NCBI GenBank assembly: GCA_964472565.1
Contig: CAYYNB010000016.1
Coordinates: 1 to 58,575 of the forward strand
Source: DATAMF01 sp964472565
Lineage (GTDB): Bacteria > Chloroflexota > Anaerolineae > Aggregatilineales > Aggregatilineaceae
Length of the DNA: 58,575 bases
Direction: 5' to 3'
This document shows positions 7,735 to 16,473 of this stretch, piece after piece (within the stretch, counting starts at the first letter, position 1; every line of letters begins with the position of its first letter). Both the position numbers and the translations under genes were made by a program. The notes beneath the pieces are model-generated. The model was not told where the DNA came from and searched no databases. It saw only the letters and a program-made list of their open reading frames with translations.

Positions 7735-9442
7735 CCTCGCCGCGCCGTTCCGGTGGTGGATGCTGCTGGCGGCGCTGTTGGGCTTTGCTACCATCGGGAG
7801 CAGCATCGGACTGATGGCGGTAGCGGCGTGGATTATCGCGACGGCGGCGCTGCATCCGTCGGTGGCGGTGTTAAATGTCGCGGTGGTCGGCGTGCGTTTT
7901 TTCGGGATTACACGCGGGGTCTTCCGGTATCTGGAGCGGTATGTGTCGCACCAGACGACGTTCCGGCTGCTGGCCCGGCTGCGCGTGTGGTTTTATGAGG
8001 CGCTGGAACCGCTGGCCCCGGCGCGGCTGATGCAGTATCGCAGCGGGGATTTGCTGGCACGGGCGGTGGCGGATATTGATACGCTCGAAAATTTCTATTT
8101 GCGCGTGATTGCGCCACCCGCGATTGCACTGCTGATCGGGCTGGTGATGTTCGTCTTTTTTGCGATCACCGATCTGGGGCTGGCGCTGGTGCTGATCGCG
8201 TTTCTGGCGCTAGCCGGGATCGGGGTGCCGCTGGTGACACAAGGACTCAGCCGTCGAACCGGGCGGGCACTGATCGCGGTGCGCAGTGAGCTAAACGTGG
8301 CGCTGGTCGATGGCATCCAGGGAATGGCGGATCTGACGGCTTTTGGCGCGGAGGATCGGCAGTGTGAGCGCGTGGCCGCATTAAGCCGCGAGTTGACGCG
8401 CGAACAGGCCCGGATGGCCCAGATCGGCGGGCTGAATACGGCGCTGGGGACGCTGCTGGTGTGGCTGGCGGCGGCGGCGATTCTGATGGTGGCGGTGCCG
8501 ATGGTGCGGCGCGGTGAACTGGATGGGGTGATGCTGGCAGTGCTGGTGCTGGCGGCGAGCTCCAGTTTTGAAGCGGGGCTGCCTCTGCCGCAGGCGATCC
8601 AACATTGGGGGAGCCACCTGGACGCGGCGCGGCGGCTGTTTGAGATTGTGGATGCGGTCCCGGCGGTGGATGCGGGGCAGGGGCGTCGGGCGGTAGTTGA
8701 CCATCCTGCTCTCGAAGTGCAAAATCTGCGGTTTCGTTATACACCGGACGATGTGCCCGCGCTGGATGGGATCAGCTTGACGCTGCCCGCGGGCGGGACG
8801 GTGGCTATTGTGGGGGCGAGCGGGGCCGGAAAATCGACGCTGGTTAATCTGCTGATGCGGTTTTGGGAGTATGAGGAAGGACAGATGCGACTCGGCGGGC
8901 GGGAACTGCGCGACTATACGCCGGAAGCCGTCCGCGCATATTTTGGCGTGGTCAGCCAGAATACGTATCTGTTTAACAGCACGATCCGCGATAACTTGCG
9001 GATCGCGCGGCCTGATGCGAGCGAGGAGGATTTGATCCTGGCGGCTCAGCGTGCCCAAATTCACGATTTTATTATGACGCTGCCGCAAGGGTACGATAGC
9101 TGGATTGGGGAACAGGGTTTGCGGTTGAGCGGCGGCGAACGACAGCGGATCGCATTGGCACGCGCTATTCTGAAAGATGCGCCGGTTTTGATTCTGGACG
9201 AGGCGACGGCGAACCTGGATACGATCACCGAACGGGAGGTGCTGCGGGCGATGCAGGCGGCGATGGCGGGCCGGAGCACGCTGGTGATCACTCACCGGCT
9301 GGTGGAAATGGAAAAAATGGATGAAATTCTCGTATTACAGGCAGGACAACTGGTTGAGCGGGGCACACATGCTGATCTGATGCAACTGGATGGTGTCTAT
9401 CGCCGGATGTGGACGCTTCAGCGCGAGGCGCTCGAGGGGTAG
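7718..9442 (+). CDS. cydC: Thiol reductant ABC exporter subunit CydC
   Basis: CydC is the second half-transporter of the CydDC exporter. The 574-residue product has an N-terminal transmembrane domain with five to six helices. Its ATPase domain has Walker A GASGAGKST near residue 366, the signature LSGGERQRIALARA, Walker B VLILDEATANLD and switch region VITHRL. I chose ATG 7718 (MRRLISL). The upstream in-frame ATG 7688 lies 47 bases inside the preceding gene and would add unlikely residues. The start overlaps the 136-residue gene by 17 bases. A small membrane-protein gene follows 15 bases after the stop. Confidence 0.91.
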   Translation: MRRLISLAAPFRWWMLLAALLGFATIGSSIGLMAVAAWIIATAALHPSVAVLNVAVVGVRFFGITRGVFRYLERYVSHQTTFRLLARLRVWFYEALEPLAPARLMQYRSGDLLARAVADIDTLENFYLRVIAPPAIALLIGLVMFVFFAITDLGLALVLIAFLALAGIGVPLVTQGLSRRTGRALIAVRSELNVALVDGIQGMADLTAFGAEDRQCERVAALSRELTREQARMAQIGGLNTALGTLLVWLAAAAILMVAVPMVRRGELDGVMLAVLVLAASSSFEAGLPLPQAIQHWGSHLDAARRLFEIVDAVPAVDAGQGRRAVVDHPALEVQNLRFRYTPDDVPALDGISLTLPAGGTVAIVGASGAGKSTLVNLLMRFWEYEEGQMRLGGRELRDYTPEAVRAYFGVVSQNTYLFNSTIRDNLRIARPDASEEDLILAAQRAQIHDFIMTLPQGYDSWIGEQGLRLSGGERQRIALARAILKDAPVLILDEATANLDTITEREVLRAMQAAMAGRSTLVITHRLVEMEKMDEILVLQAGQLVERGTHADLMQLDGVYRRMWTLQREALEG

Positions 9443-9457
9443 GGGTAAGATAAGACT

Positions 9458-9787
9458 ATGATCTTCGGCCTGGCGGTTTCATTGTTTTTTGTGGCAGTAG
9501 GGTTTGGGATTCTGCGCCTGGGGATACGCATCATTCGCGCGCAGGAATTCGTGGGCAAGCGGCGGCAGGATAACGAACTGGTTCCTTACCGGCTCACCGG
9601 GGCACGGGCGCTGTTGATGGGGCGAACACTGATCACGGCGGGGATCATGCTGATTGTGATTTTTGGATTGGCGAATCTGCTCAGCTTCAGCGATTTGAAT
9701 AAGGCCGGGTATGTGATGTGCCTGTCGCCGCTGGCCTTGGTTGTGCTGGTGGTGGGATTTGTGCGGGCGCACCGCGGACTGGCGTAG
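9458..9787 (+). CDS. Small two- to three-helix membrane protein of unknown function
   Basis: This 109-residue protein has hydrophobic segments near residues 1-24, 48-70 and 82-103, separated by short basic loops. I recognise no family. The ATG is preceded by GGGGTAAGATAAG, a moderate ribosome site, and lies 15 bases after cydC, so it is probably the last gene of the cydDC transcript. A role with the transporter or oxidase is possible but unsupported by any motif. Confidence 0.6.
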   Translation: MIFGLAVSLFFVAVGFGILRLGIRIIRAQEFVGKRRQDNELVPYRLTGARALLMGRTLITAGIMLIVIFGLANLLSFSDLNKAGYVMCLSPLALVVLVVGFVRAHRGLA

Positions 9788-9834
9788 ATTCTAATACGAA
9801 TCCTACACGGATTTGGTGGATTTCCTATGTACAT

Positions 9835-9863
9835 CTGACGAATTTCTGGTATAAATGTAATAT
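9835..9863 (+). promoter_or_regulatory. Sigma-70-type promoter for hsp20
   Basis: A -35 box CTGACG (9835-9840) and a -10 box TAATAT (9858-9863) are separated by 17 bases. They lie 64 bases upstream of the hsp20 start. No CIRCE repeat is visible in the leader, so HrcA control is not supported. Confidence 0.5.
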
Positions 9864-9927
9864 AGTGATGGCAGTTCGACTGGACACAATATGTAAGACC
9901 TAAGGACTATTGTGTTGGGAGGTTGCC

Positions 9928-10371
9928 ATGACTAAAATAGCGCGATGGGATCCACTTCGAGACATGATTACCATGCGTCAGACGGTGGACCGGATGTTGG
10001 ACGAAGCTTTTGCACGGGGCAGCGAATCACGCGGGACCGGGGCATGGCTTCTACCGATGGATGCCTTTATTACGGAAGACGCCATTATCATCCGGGCTGA
10101 TGTTCCGGGTCTTAAGCCGGAAGAGTTAGATATCACGATGGAAGGTGATACGCTGACGATCCGGGGCGAGATTCAACGTGAGGAAGAGACAGGGCGAAAG
10201 TATGTCCTGCTTGAACGGCCTACGGGCAAGTTTGAGCGCACGTTGAGCATCAACACACCGATTGATCATGATAAGGTCGAGGCGTCCTTCTCGAATGGTG
10301 TACTGACCTTGACACTGCCGAAAGCTGAAGCAGTCAAGCCGCGTCAGATTGCCATCAAAACAACTAAATAA
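9928..10371 (+). CDS. Small heat-shock protein, Hsp20/alpha-crystallin family
   Basis: This is a predicted ATP-independent holdase that binds unfolding proteins in the cytoplasm. The 147-residue product has a short N-terminal arm, then an alpha-crystallin domain from about residue 43 (MDAFITEDAIIIRADVPG). The conserved motif GVLTLTLPK lies near the end, followed by a C-terminal tail with an I-x-I-like IAI that would dock in oligomers. ATG 9928 has GGGAGG at 9917-9922. The longer frame from 9910 lacks such a site. It has its own promoter and is followed by a very strong hairpin, so it is monocistronic. Confidence 0.93.
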   Translation: MTKIARWDPLRDMITMRQTVDRMLDEAFARGSESRGTGAWLLPMDAFITEDAIIIRADVPGLKPEELDITMEGDTLTIRGEIQREEETGRKYVLLERPTGKFERTLSINTPIDHDKVEASFSNGVLTLTLPKAEAVKPRQIAIKTTK

Positions 10372-10391
10372 ATTCGGACAGTTGTGATCCT

Positions 10392-10450
10392 AGTAAAAAG
10401 TCCGCTTCCCGCCGGCTCCCCCCTGGCCGTCGGGGGGCGGACCTTTTACT
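10392..10450. terminator. Large nested hairpin between hsp20 and the dehydrogenase gene
   Basis: Outer arms at 10392-10405 and 10437-10450 pair over 14 bases with one G-U-type mismatch. The left arm begins with AGTAAAA and the right arm ends with TTTTACT. A second stem pairs CCCGCCGGC with GCCGTCGGG inside. The A-tract on one side and T-tract on the other make it work as a terminator in either direction. Its end is 26 bases from the next start codon, so attenuation is also possible. Confidence 0.65.
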
Positions 10451-10475
10451 TTCTGGGATCAGGAGTCTCCAGCAT

Positions 10476-11327
10476 ATGATGCAAGCGGGATTTATCGGCC
10501 TGGGATCGCTCGGTATGGCGATGGCGAAACGGTTGATAGGCGAGGGTGTCTCGCTCGTGGTGTGGAATCGCACGGCGGAAAAAGCGCATGAACTGGGCGC
10601 GCCGACGGCATCCAGCCCGGCTGACTTACTTGCACAGGTTCCGGTGGTATTCATCAATATTCGGGACAGCGCGGCGGTAGAGGAAATCCTCACACGCGAG
10701 GATGGCCTGCTGGCCGGGGATATTTCCGGGAAGCTCATTATTGATACGACGACTAACCATTTTGAGGCGGTCACGCGGTTTCATGCGCTGGTTGCTGCGC
10801 GCGGCGGTGTGTATTTGGAAGCGCCTGTGGCGGGCAGCGTGGTGCCTGCGTCGCAAGGAAAACTGGTTGTGTTTGCCAGCGGCGAGCAGTCCGCACTGGA
10901 ACAGGCGCGCCCGTACCTGGAAAAAATCAGCAGCAATCTGGTTTATTTTGAAACGCCGGGGAAAGCGACTCGCTGGAAACTGATCAACAATCTCGTGCTG
11001 GGATCGTTTATGGCGGCGCTGGGTGAAGCCGTTGCGCTGGGTGAGGCGGCAGGCTTCGATAAGGCTCAGGTGTTAGAACTGCTGGCGGCGGGGGCGGGGA
11101 ATTCTGGTGTGTTGAATGCCAAACGGCAAAAACTGCTGGACGAAGATTTCAGCCCGCACTTTTCCGTGTCGATGATTCACAAAGACCTGCGCTACCTGGA
11201 AGACCTGGCCGATTATCTGGATCAGCCTGTATTCCTGGGGGCGGTGGTCAAACAGCTTTTTGGCGCGGCTGTGGCGGATGGCCTCAGCGAACAGGATTTT
11301 TCAGCGATCTATCAAACACTCAAGTAG
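10476..11327 (+). CDS. NAD(P)-dependent beta-hydroxyacid dehydrogenase (3-hydroxyisobutyrate dehydrogenase family)
   Basis: This cytoplasmic oxidoreductase acts on a 3-hydroxy acid or related semialdehyde. The Rossmann motif GFIGLGSLGMAMAKRL lies at residues 5-20. A family substrate-binding region EAPVAGSV is near residue 120. The catalytic-lysine region WKLINNLVLGSFMAALGEAVALG is near residue 170, all in the usual order, with the all-helical C-terminal domain. The length of 283 residues is typical. Exact substrate (hydroxyisobutyrate, tartronate semialdehyde or glyoxylate) is not determinable. The ATG lies after AGGAG inside the region downstream of the hsp20 hairpin, and the gene stands alone. 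Confidence 0.86.
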   Translation: MMQAGFIGLGSLGMAMAKRLIGEGVSLVVWNRTAEKAHELGAPTASSPADLLAQVPVVFINIRDSAAVEEILTREDGLLAGDISGKLIIDTTTNHFEAVTRFHALVAARGGVYLEAPVAGSVVPASQGKLVVFASGEQSALEQARPYLEKISSNLVYFETPGKATRWKLINNLVLGSFMAALGEAVALGEAAGFDKAQVLELLAAGAGNSGVLNAKRQKLLDEDFSPHFSVSMIHKDLRYLEDLADYLDQPVFLGAVVKQLFGAAVADGLSEQDFSAIYQTLK

Positions 11328-11399
11328 GGGACTATCGTCCCGCTACCCATCAGGCGGCATCCTCAGTACAATACTACGCATAATCGGGAGGAATGATTG

Positions 11400-13472
11400 A
11401 TGCGTAAAATACTACTTTGGATGCTGCTGCTTGTTGTCCTGGTGGCGTGTGGTGGGGGCGATGAAGACGATAAAACACCCGTGCCGCCGACCCGACCTGT
11501 CACATCCCCCGTTCCACCCACACCGATTCCGACGGCGACCTATACGCCGCTGCCGATGCCGGAGGTCCCCGAAGATAAAGAGGCCGAAAGCGCTCAACTG
11601 CGGATGGTGCATGCCAGCGCCGATTTACCGAAAGTGAGTTTTTATCTGGATGGCCTGCTGCTGGAACGCAATTTTAGCGTGGGTGTTGCCAGCCAGACGC
11701 CGCGTTCGGTGGCTCCCGGTAGTTATACGCTGCGGGTGGTGAATCCTGAAGATGATGTGCAGGAAGTCACCCCTTATGCGGAACTGCCACTGACCTTAAA
11801 ATCCGGCCAGCGCGTGACGGCGCTGCTGGTGGGTGAGGCCGAGAATGCGCAGTTGGTGCTGTACGAGGAAGACCTCGCCCCGCTGCCGGAACACACCGCC
11901 CGGTTAAGTTTCCTCAATGCGGTTACAGACAGCGGCCCGGTCCAACTGGTTGAAAGTTCAGCGGCGCTCGTTGATGCCGTAGGGTATCCCGTTGTGGGCG
12001 GCCCGCTGGAAATCGCAGCGGGGGCGCATGCCTTCGACTTCAAGCAGGGTGAAGAGACACTCACTTCTTATAACCTGGGATTGGACGAACGGAAAGTCTA
12101 CACGCTGGTGCTGGTGGGCCAGCCCGATAATTACCGGGTGCTGCGGATCGAAAGCCTGGCTCAACGTGAAACTCAGGTGCGCGTGATCCAGGTGTCGCCG
12201 GATGCACCCAAGCTGGATGTGTACCTGGGCGATACGGTGATTGCGACGGAGATGGGCTACCGGGAGGCAACCGAATGGGCGACGTATGCGACGGATACCT
12301 ACCAACTGCGTATTCGTCCGGCGGGTCAGCCGGAAGCGGAACCGCTGGCCGAACGTGAGATCAGACTGACGCCCTACGGCGCGGTGGATATTGTCCTGCT
12401 GGATTCATTCCAACAGCTCAAAGTGGTCCAGGTGGAGCAGGACTTGAGCATGACCCCGGTAAACGCGGCCCGCTTTACGTTTATCCATGCGGCAATTGGC
12501 GTCAAGGGCCTGAAAATTGAAACCTTGGGCGGAGCACTGCCCGGAGTCAACGAGATCGGCTTAGGCGGCGCAACACGGCCCGCGCTGTTGAATGACGGCC
12601 TGTGGACGCTGAACTTTTATACATCCGAAGGCGGCGAAGATCGGCAGGTGGATTATCTGGCCGACTATGATTTCCCGGCGGGCGGGGCGTATACCATCAT
12701 CGCGACGGGGATGCCCAATACCGGACCGCTGGTGCTCGAAACCGAGGTTGGCGCTGATCCTGGGCTGTTGGCGAGCGCCGAGGGCCTGGTGGAGTTGGAA
12801 GAACCGTCCGGCGACAGCGAATTTATGCTGCGCGTCGTGAATGCGCTGTCCAGCGGCAGCCGGGTGACGTTTGAAGTCGGCGATGAGATGATCTTTGACG
12901 ATATTGAGCAAGGCACGACCACGCCGTATCACACGTTTAACACCGAAGGCACGATGATGGTGGTGCGCGATAAAACGAGCGGGAATATTATTGTGCAGGA
13001 AGAATTCGCACCGCTCCGCAATCCCCGTTCGGTGTTGTTCCTTTATATGGATGGGTATGGCACGGTTCAATATGAGATCGCAGCGGATAACAGCGAACCG
13101 GTTCCACAGGGCAACGCCCAGTTGCGCGTGATGCATGTGGCAACCCAAAAACCGGACCTGATTCTGCGCGGCGAAACACTGGACGGGGCAGAGCAGGTGG
13201 CTCCCGCCGCAACGGCTGATGTCGAAGGGGTAGAACCCACGCCTGTCCCTATGATTTCGATGTCGGAACCCGCCACGATAGGACAGCCGACCAACCCGTT
13301 CCTGGTGGTGGCGGGCACGTACCGGGTGCATATTTTCGAGCGCACCACCGATATTGTGGTGCTCACGGTGCCGGAGATGCGCTTTGATGCCGGCGTGTTC
13401 TACGATTTGATTTTGCTGCCGGATGAAACGGGATTGAGTTTGAATCCGGTGCTGATTGCGCAGCCGCAGTAA
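11400..13472 (+). CDS. Lipoprotein with repeated DUF4397 domains
   Basis: This is a predicted surface lipoprotein of 690 residues. A signal peptide ends in the lipobox LVAC at about residues 15-18, followed by GGGDEDD and a Pro/Thr-rich linker. At least six beta-rich DUF4397-like units follow. Each starts with an R-x-x-x-x-A/S-type strand (for example LRMVHASADLPKVSFYLDG, VRVIQVSPDAPKLDVYLGD, LRVVNALSSGSRVTFEVGD). ATG 11400 is eight bases from GGGAGG (11386-11391). The ATG at 11393 is out of frame. Function is unknown: the family is extracellular and probably adhesive or structural. A second, longer DUF4397 protein lies at 36893. Confidence 0.85.
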   Translation: MRKILLWMLLLVVLVACGGGDEDDKTPVPPTRPVTSPVPPTPIPTATYTPLPMPEVPEDKEAESAQLRMVHASADLPKVSFYLDGLLLERNFSVGVASQTPRSVAPGSYTLRVVNPEDDVQEVTPYAELPLTLKSGQRVTALLVGEAENAQLVLYEEDLAPLPEHTARLSFLNAVTDSGPVQLVESSAALVDAVGYPVVGGPLEIAAGAHAFDFKQGEETLTSYNLGLDERKVYTLVLVGQPDNYRVLRIESLAQRETQVRVIQVSPDAPKLDVYLGDTVIATEMGYREATEWATYATDTYQLRIRPAGQPEAEPLAEREIRLTPYGAVDIVLLDSFQQLKVVQVEQDLSMTPVNAARFTFIHAAIGVKGLKIETLGGALPGVNEIGLGGATRPALLNDGLWTLNFYTSEGGEDRQVDYLADYDFPAGGAYTIIATGMPNTGPLVLETEVGADPGLLASAEGLVELEEPSGDSEFMLRVVNALSSGSRVTFEVGDEMIFDDIEQGTTTPYHTFNTEGTMMVVRDKTSGNIIVQEEFAPLRNPRSVLFLYMDGYGTVQYEIAADNSEPVPQGNAQLRVMHVATQKPDLILRGETLDGAEQVAPAATADVEGVEPTPVPMISMSEPATIGQPTNPFLVVAGTYRVHIFERTTDIVVLTVPEMRFDAGVFYDLILLPDETGLSLNPVLIAQPQ

Positions 13473-13483
13473 ACCTCATCATG

Positions 13484-13521
13484 CAGGCGGTGGTCAACCA
13501 GTGGCTGCCGCCTGTTGTTTT
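13484..13521 (+). terminator. Terminator after the DUF4397 lipoprotein gene
   Basis: CAGGCGG (13484-13490) pairs with CCGCCTG (13508-13514), followed by TTGTTTT. It lies 11 bases after the stop codon. Confidence 0.55.
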
Positions 13522-13526
13522 CAGCC

Positions 13527-13554
13527 TTGCTCTGATCCGCTCACACGCTATAAT
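13527..13554 (+). promoter_or_regulatory. Promoter of the rmd-gmd operon
   Basis: A -35-like TTGCTC (13527-13532) and a perfect -10 TATAAT (13549-13554) are separated by 16 bases. They lie 31 bases ahead of the GTG start of the epimerase gene and directly after the previous terminator. Confidence 0.6.
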
Positions 13555-13585
13555 GGCGCTGGACATCTGAAAGGACGGGAGATAC

Positions 13586-14548
13586 GTGCGCGCTTTCATT
13601 ACCGGTGCGGGTGGTTTTGTTGGCGGACATCTGGTCAACTATTTATTGACTCATTCCGATTTGACGCTCCACGCCGCCGTATTTGATCCCCCTGGTAAAA
13701 ATCCGTCGCTGGATCACACGCCCGTGCTGCAATATGAATGTGATCTGCGCAGCGCGGGGGCGGTTCGGTCTTTGTTGGAAGCGGTGCGGCCTGATCTGAT
13801 TTTTCATCTGGCGGCGCTGGCTGATGTCGGTAAATCATTTACGAATCCGTGGGAAACGCTCGAAAATAATATCGTGGCGCAGATCAATGTTCAGCAGGCG
13901 ATTCTGCAACTGCGGCTGGAGGCGCGCATTCTGATCGTGAGTTCGGCAGAGATTTACGGCGCGACAGGCGGCAGCACGCCGATCCATGAGGATTATCCCT
14001 TTTTGCCGACCAGCCCCTACAGTGTGAGCAAAGTGGCGCAGGATATGCTGGGGCTGCAATATTTTCTGTCGCATAAAATGCCGATCATTCGGGCGCGGCC
14101 TTTTAACCATATTGGTCCCAGCCAGAAGGGCGGCTTTGTGGCGGCAGACTTTGCCAGCCAGATCGCGGAGATCGAGGCGGGGCAGCGTGATCCCGTGATG
14201 TATGTCGGGAATCTGGCTGCGCAGCGCGATTTTACGGATGTGCGCGACGTGGTGCGCGCGTATTATCTGCTCAGTAAAAAGGGCGAACCGGGCGAAGCGT
14301 ATAATATCGCCAGTGGCAAAGCCTACAGCGTGCAGTACTTGCTCGATACACTGCTCAGTTTTAGTGCGGTGCAGATTGAAGTGCGGCAGGACCCGGCCCG
14401 GATGCGCCCTTCGGATGTGCCGCTGCGGGTGGGGGATGCATCCAGGTTACGCGCCTGCACGGGATGGGAACCGACTATTCCCTTTGAACAAACGTTACTC
14501 GATATTCTAAACGACTGGCGGCAGCGTTTTGGCGTTTCCGTCAGCTAG
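13586..14548 (+). CDS. rmd: NAD-dependent epimerase/reductase, GDP-4-keto-6-deoxy-D-mannose reductase-like
   Basis: This short-chain dehydrogenase of the extended type is 320 residues long. The NAD(P) motif GAGGFVG is at residues 7-13. The active-site YSVSK follows SSAEIYG, and RPFNHIGPSQ is characteristic of RMD-type enzymes. Such enzymes reduce GDP-4-keto-6-deoxymannose to GDP-D-rhamnose. The reaction fits because gmd, which makes that intermediate, starts 9 bases downstream. GTG 13586 follows AAAGGACGGGAG. An alternative is a C-4 epimerase/reductase giving GDP-fucose, but the HIGPSQ signature favours rhamnose. Product destination is presumably surface glycan. Confidence 0.8.
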   Translation: MRAFITGAGGFVGGHLVNYLLTHSDLTLHAAVFDPPGKNPSLDHTPVLQYECDLRSAGAVRSLLEAVRPDLIFHLAALADVGKSFTNPWETLENNIVAQINVQQAILQLRLEARILIVSSAEIYGATGGSTPIHEDYPFLPTSPYSVSKVAQDMLGLQYFLSHKMPIIRARPFNHIGPSQKGGFVAADFASQIAEIEAGQRDPVMYVGNLAAQRDFTDVRDVVRAYYLLSKKGEPGEAYNIASGKAYSVQYLLDTLLSFSAVQIEVRQDPARMRPSDVPLRVGDASRLRACTGWEPTIPFEQTLLDILNDWRQRFGVSVS

Positions 14549-14557
14549 GAGTGAATT

Positions 14558-15535
14558 ATGGCTAAACGCGCACTGATTACAGGCATCACCGGACAGGATG
14601 GATCGTATCTGGCGGAGTTTTTGCTCAGCCAGGGCTACGAGGTTTTCGGACTGGTTCGCCGGACCAGCACGGTGAACTTCAGCCGGATTAATCATATTCA
14701 GGATCAACTGACGCTGATCCCTGGTGATATGCTCGATCAAACCTCGCTGCAACTGGCGCTGCAACAATGCGAGCCGGATGAGGTCTATAACTTGGCGGCG
14801 CAGAGCTTTGTGCAAACTTCGTGGATGCAGCCGGTGTTTACGGGCGAAGTCACGGCGATTGGCGTCACCCGGTTTTTGGATGCGATCCGGCATGTGAATC
14901 CCAAAATCCGATTCTACCAGGCATCCAGCAGCGAAATGTTCGGCAAGGTGCGCGAAGTGCCGCAGCGCGAGACGACGCCGTTTTATCCGCGCAGTCCCTA
15001 CGGCGTGGCGAAAGTCTACGGGCACTGGATTACAGTCAACTACCGCGAGAGTTATAACCTGCACGCGACCAGCGGCATTCTGTTCAATCACGAAAGTCCC
15101 CGGCGTGGAATTGAATTTGTGACACGTAAAGTCACTTATACCGTCGCCAAGATTAAGCTCGGCCTAGCGAAGGAACTGCGGCTCGGTAATCTCGATTCGC
15201 GGCGGGACTGGGGATTTGCGGGGGATTATGTGCGCGCGATGTGGGCCATGCTGCAACAGGATACGCCCGACGATTTTGTGATTGCCACCGGGGAAACCCA
15301 TTCGGTGGAAGAGCTAGTACAAACCGCGTTCGATTATGTGGGCCTGGACTGGCACGCGTATGTGGCGCAGGACCCGCGTTTCATGCGTCCGGCGGAAGTT
15401 GATCTGCTGGTGGGCGATCCCTCGAAGGCGGGGCATGATTTGGGTTGGGAACCCAAAGTGGGCTTCAAAGAACTGGTGTATATGATGGTGGATGCCGATC
15501 TCGCGCTGCTCAAATCGGGGCAGCACGCGATCTAA
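14558..15535 (+). CDS. gmd: GDP-mannose 4,6-dehydratase
   Basis: Gmd converts GDP-D-mannose to GDP-4-keto-6-deoxy-D-mannose, the common precursor of GDP-rhamnose and GDP-fucose. Residues 7-14 give the nucleotide motif GITGQDGSYL. The SDR tyrosine-lysine pair lies in SPYGVAKVYG, and the family stretches YNLAAQSFVQTSW, LFNHESPRRG and NLDSRRDWGFAGDYV are all present. At 325 residues it is complete. Its ribosome site AGGAG overlaps the rmd stop, so the two are one operon. Order here is rmd then gmd. A strong palindrome (15584-15605) follows. Confidence 0.95.
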   Translation: MAKRALITGITGQDGSYLAEFLLSQGYEVFGLVRRTSTVNFSRINHIQDQLTLIPGDMLDQTSLQLALQQCEPDEVYNLAAQSFVQTSWMQPVFTGEVTAIGVTRFLDAIRHVNPKIRFYQASSSEMFGKVREVPQRETTPFYPRSPYGVAKVYGHWITVNYRESYNLHATSGILFNHESPRRGIEFVTRKVTYTVAKIKLGLAKELRLGNLDSRRDWGFAGDYVRAMWAMLQQDTPDDFVIATGETHSVEELVQTAFDYVGLDWHAYVAQDPRFMRPAEVDLLVGDPSKAGHDLGWEPKVGFKELVYMMVDADLALLKSGQHAI

Positions 15536-15583
15536 GGTACGTTACCCTCAGCTAATCAAGTGAGGGCGGAGAGAAAAGCTAAC

Positions 15584-15605
15584 GGGGCAATTCGTGAATT
15601 GCCCC
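15584..15605. repeat. Perfect intergenic palindrome, GGGGCAATTC-type element
   Basis: Arms GGGGCAATTC and GAATTGCCCC surround the dinucleotide GT. It lies after gmd, next to a smaller CCCTCA/TGAGGG hairpin (15545-15566). Related elements occur at 24397 and 29824. It may terminate gmd transcription or be a REP-like repeat. Confidence 0.7.
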
Positions 15606-15645
15606 GACGCGGAGCCGGTGATCGGTAATCGGGAAGATGTGGCCC

Positions 15646-16458
15646 ATGATTAGTCAATCCATGCTCGTTGATACCCACTGCCACCTGGATTTTGACGAAT
15701 ACGACAGCATCCGCGACCACATTCTTCAGGAAGCGGCAGAGGCGGGGGTGACACGCATTCTTAATCCCGGCGTGGATTTGGAGCGCAACCGCCGGGCGTT
15801 GGAGATTGCCGACGCTTACCCGAATGTGTATGCGGCAGTGGGTATTCATCCGAACAGCACGGCGGATTGGTCGGATGTGATGCTGGATGAAGTGCGAACC
15901 ACAGCGGCGCATCCGAAAGTGCTGGCGATTGGCGAAATCGGGCTGGATTATTACCGGGATCGCTCGCCTAAAGATGTGCAGCGGCGGGCATTCGAGGCGC
16001 AGCTCACGCTGGCGGCTGAGTTAAAACTGCCGGTTATTATTCACAACCGGGACGCGCACGACGATACGCTGGACGTGTTAAGCGCGTGGGCTGCCACTCT
16101 GCCCGATGAACTGAAGGCACGCCCCGGCGTGCTGCATTCGTTTTCCGCGCCGCTGGACGTGGCCGAACGCGCGCTGGCGCTGGGGTTTTATCTCGGTTTT
16201 ACCGGACCGATTACCTATAAAAATGCCGATGACCTGCGGCGCACGGCGGCGCAGATTCCGGCGGATCAGATTCTGATCGAAACCGACGGCCCCTTCCTGA
16301 CGCCGCACCCTTATCGTGGCAAGTTCCCCAATCATCCGGCTTATGTGCGGTATGTCGCGGAGCGGATCGCGGCGCTGCACATGATGCCTGACGATCTATT
16401 CGCGGCGCAGAGTACCGCCAACGCGGAACGGTTGTTTGCGCTGCCGCCGGTTCAATAA
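15646..16458 (+). CDS. tatD: TatD-family metal-dependent hydrolase/DNase
   Basis: This TIM-barrel metal-dependent hydrolase of the TatD family comprises 3'-exonucleases and related phosphodiesterases. Metal and active-site motifs appear in order: DTHCHLDF near the N-terminus, GEIGLDYYRD (Glu ligand), HNRDAH, HSFSAP and ETDGPFLTP. The length of 270 residues is normal. ATG 15646 is nine bases from GGGAAG. ATG 15637 is too close to it and ATG 15661 too far. The chitinase gene follows 15 bases after the stop, but a functional link is not expected. Confidence 0.9.
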   Translation: MISQSMLVDTHCHLDFDEYDSIRDHILQEAAEAGVTRILNPGVDLERNRRALEIADAYPNVYAAVGIHPNSTADWSDVMLDEVRTTAAHPKVLAIGEIGLDYYRDRSPKDVQRRAFEAQLTLAAELKLPVIIHNRDAHDDTLDVLSAWAATLPDELKARPGVLHSFSAPLDVAERALALGFYLGFTGPITYKNADDLRRTAAQIPADQILIETDGPFLTPHPYRGKFPNHPAYVRYVAERIAALHMMPDDLFAAQSTANAERLFALPPVQ

Positions 16459-16473
16459 AGAGAGGTTATTTAT

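Noticed and set aside
9788..9927. CIRCE/HrcA operator ahead of hsp20
   Set aside because: No TTAGCACTC-type inverted repeat is present; only a sigma-70-like promoter is visible.
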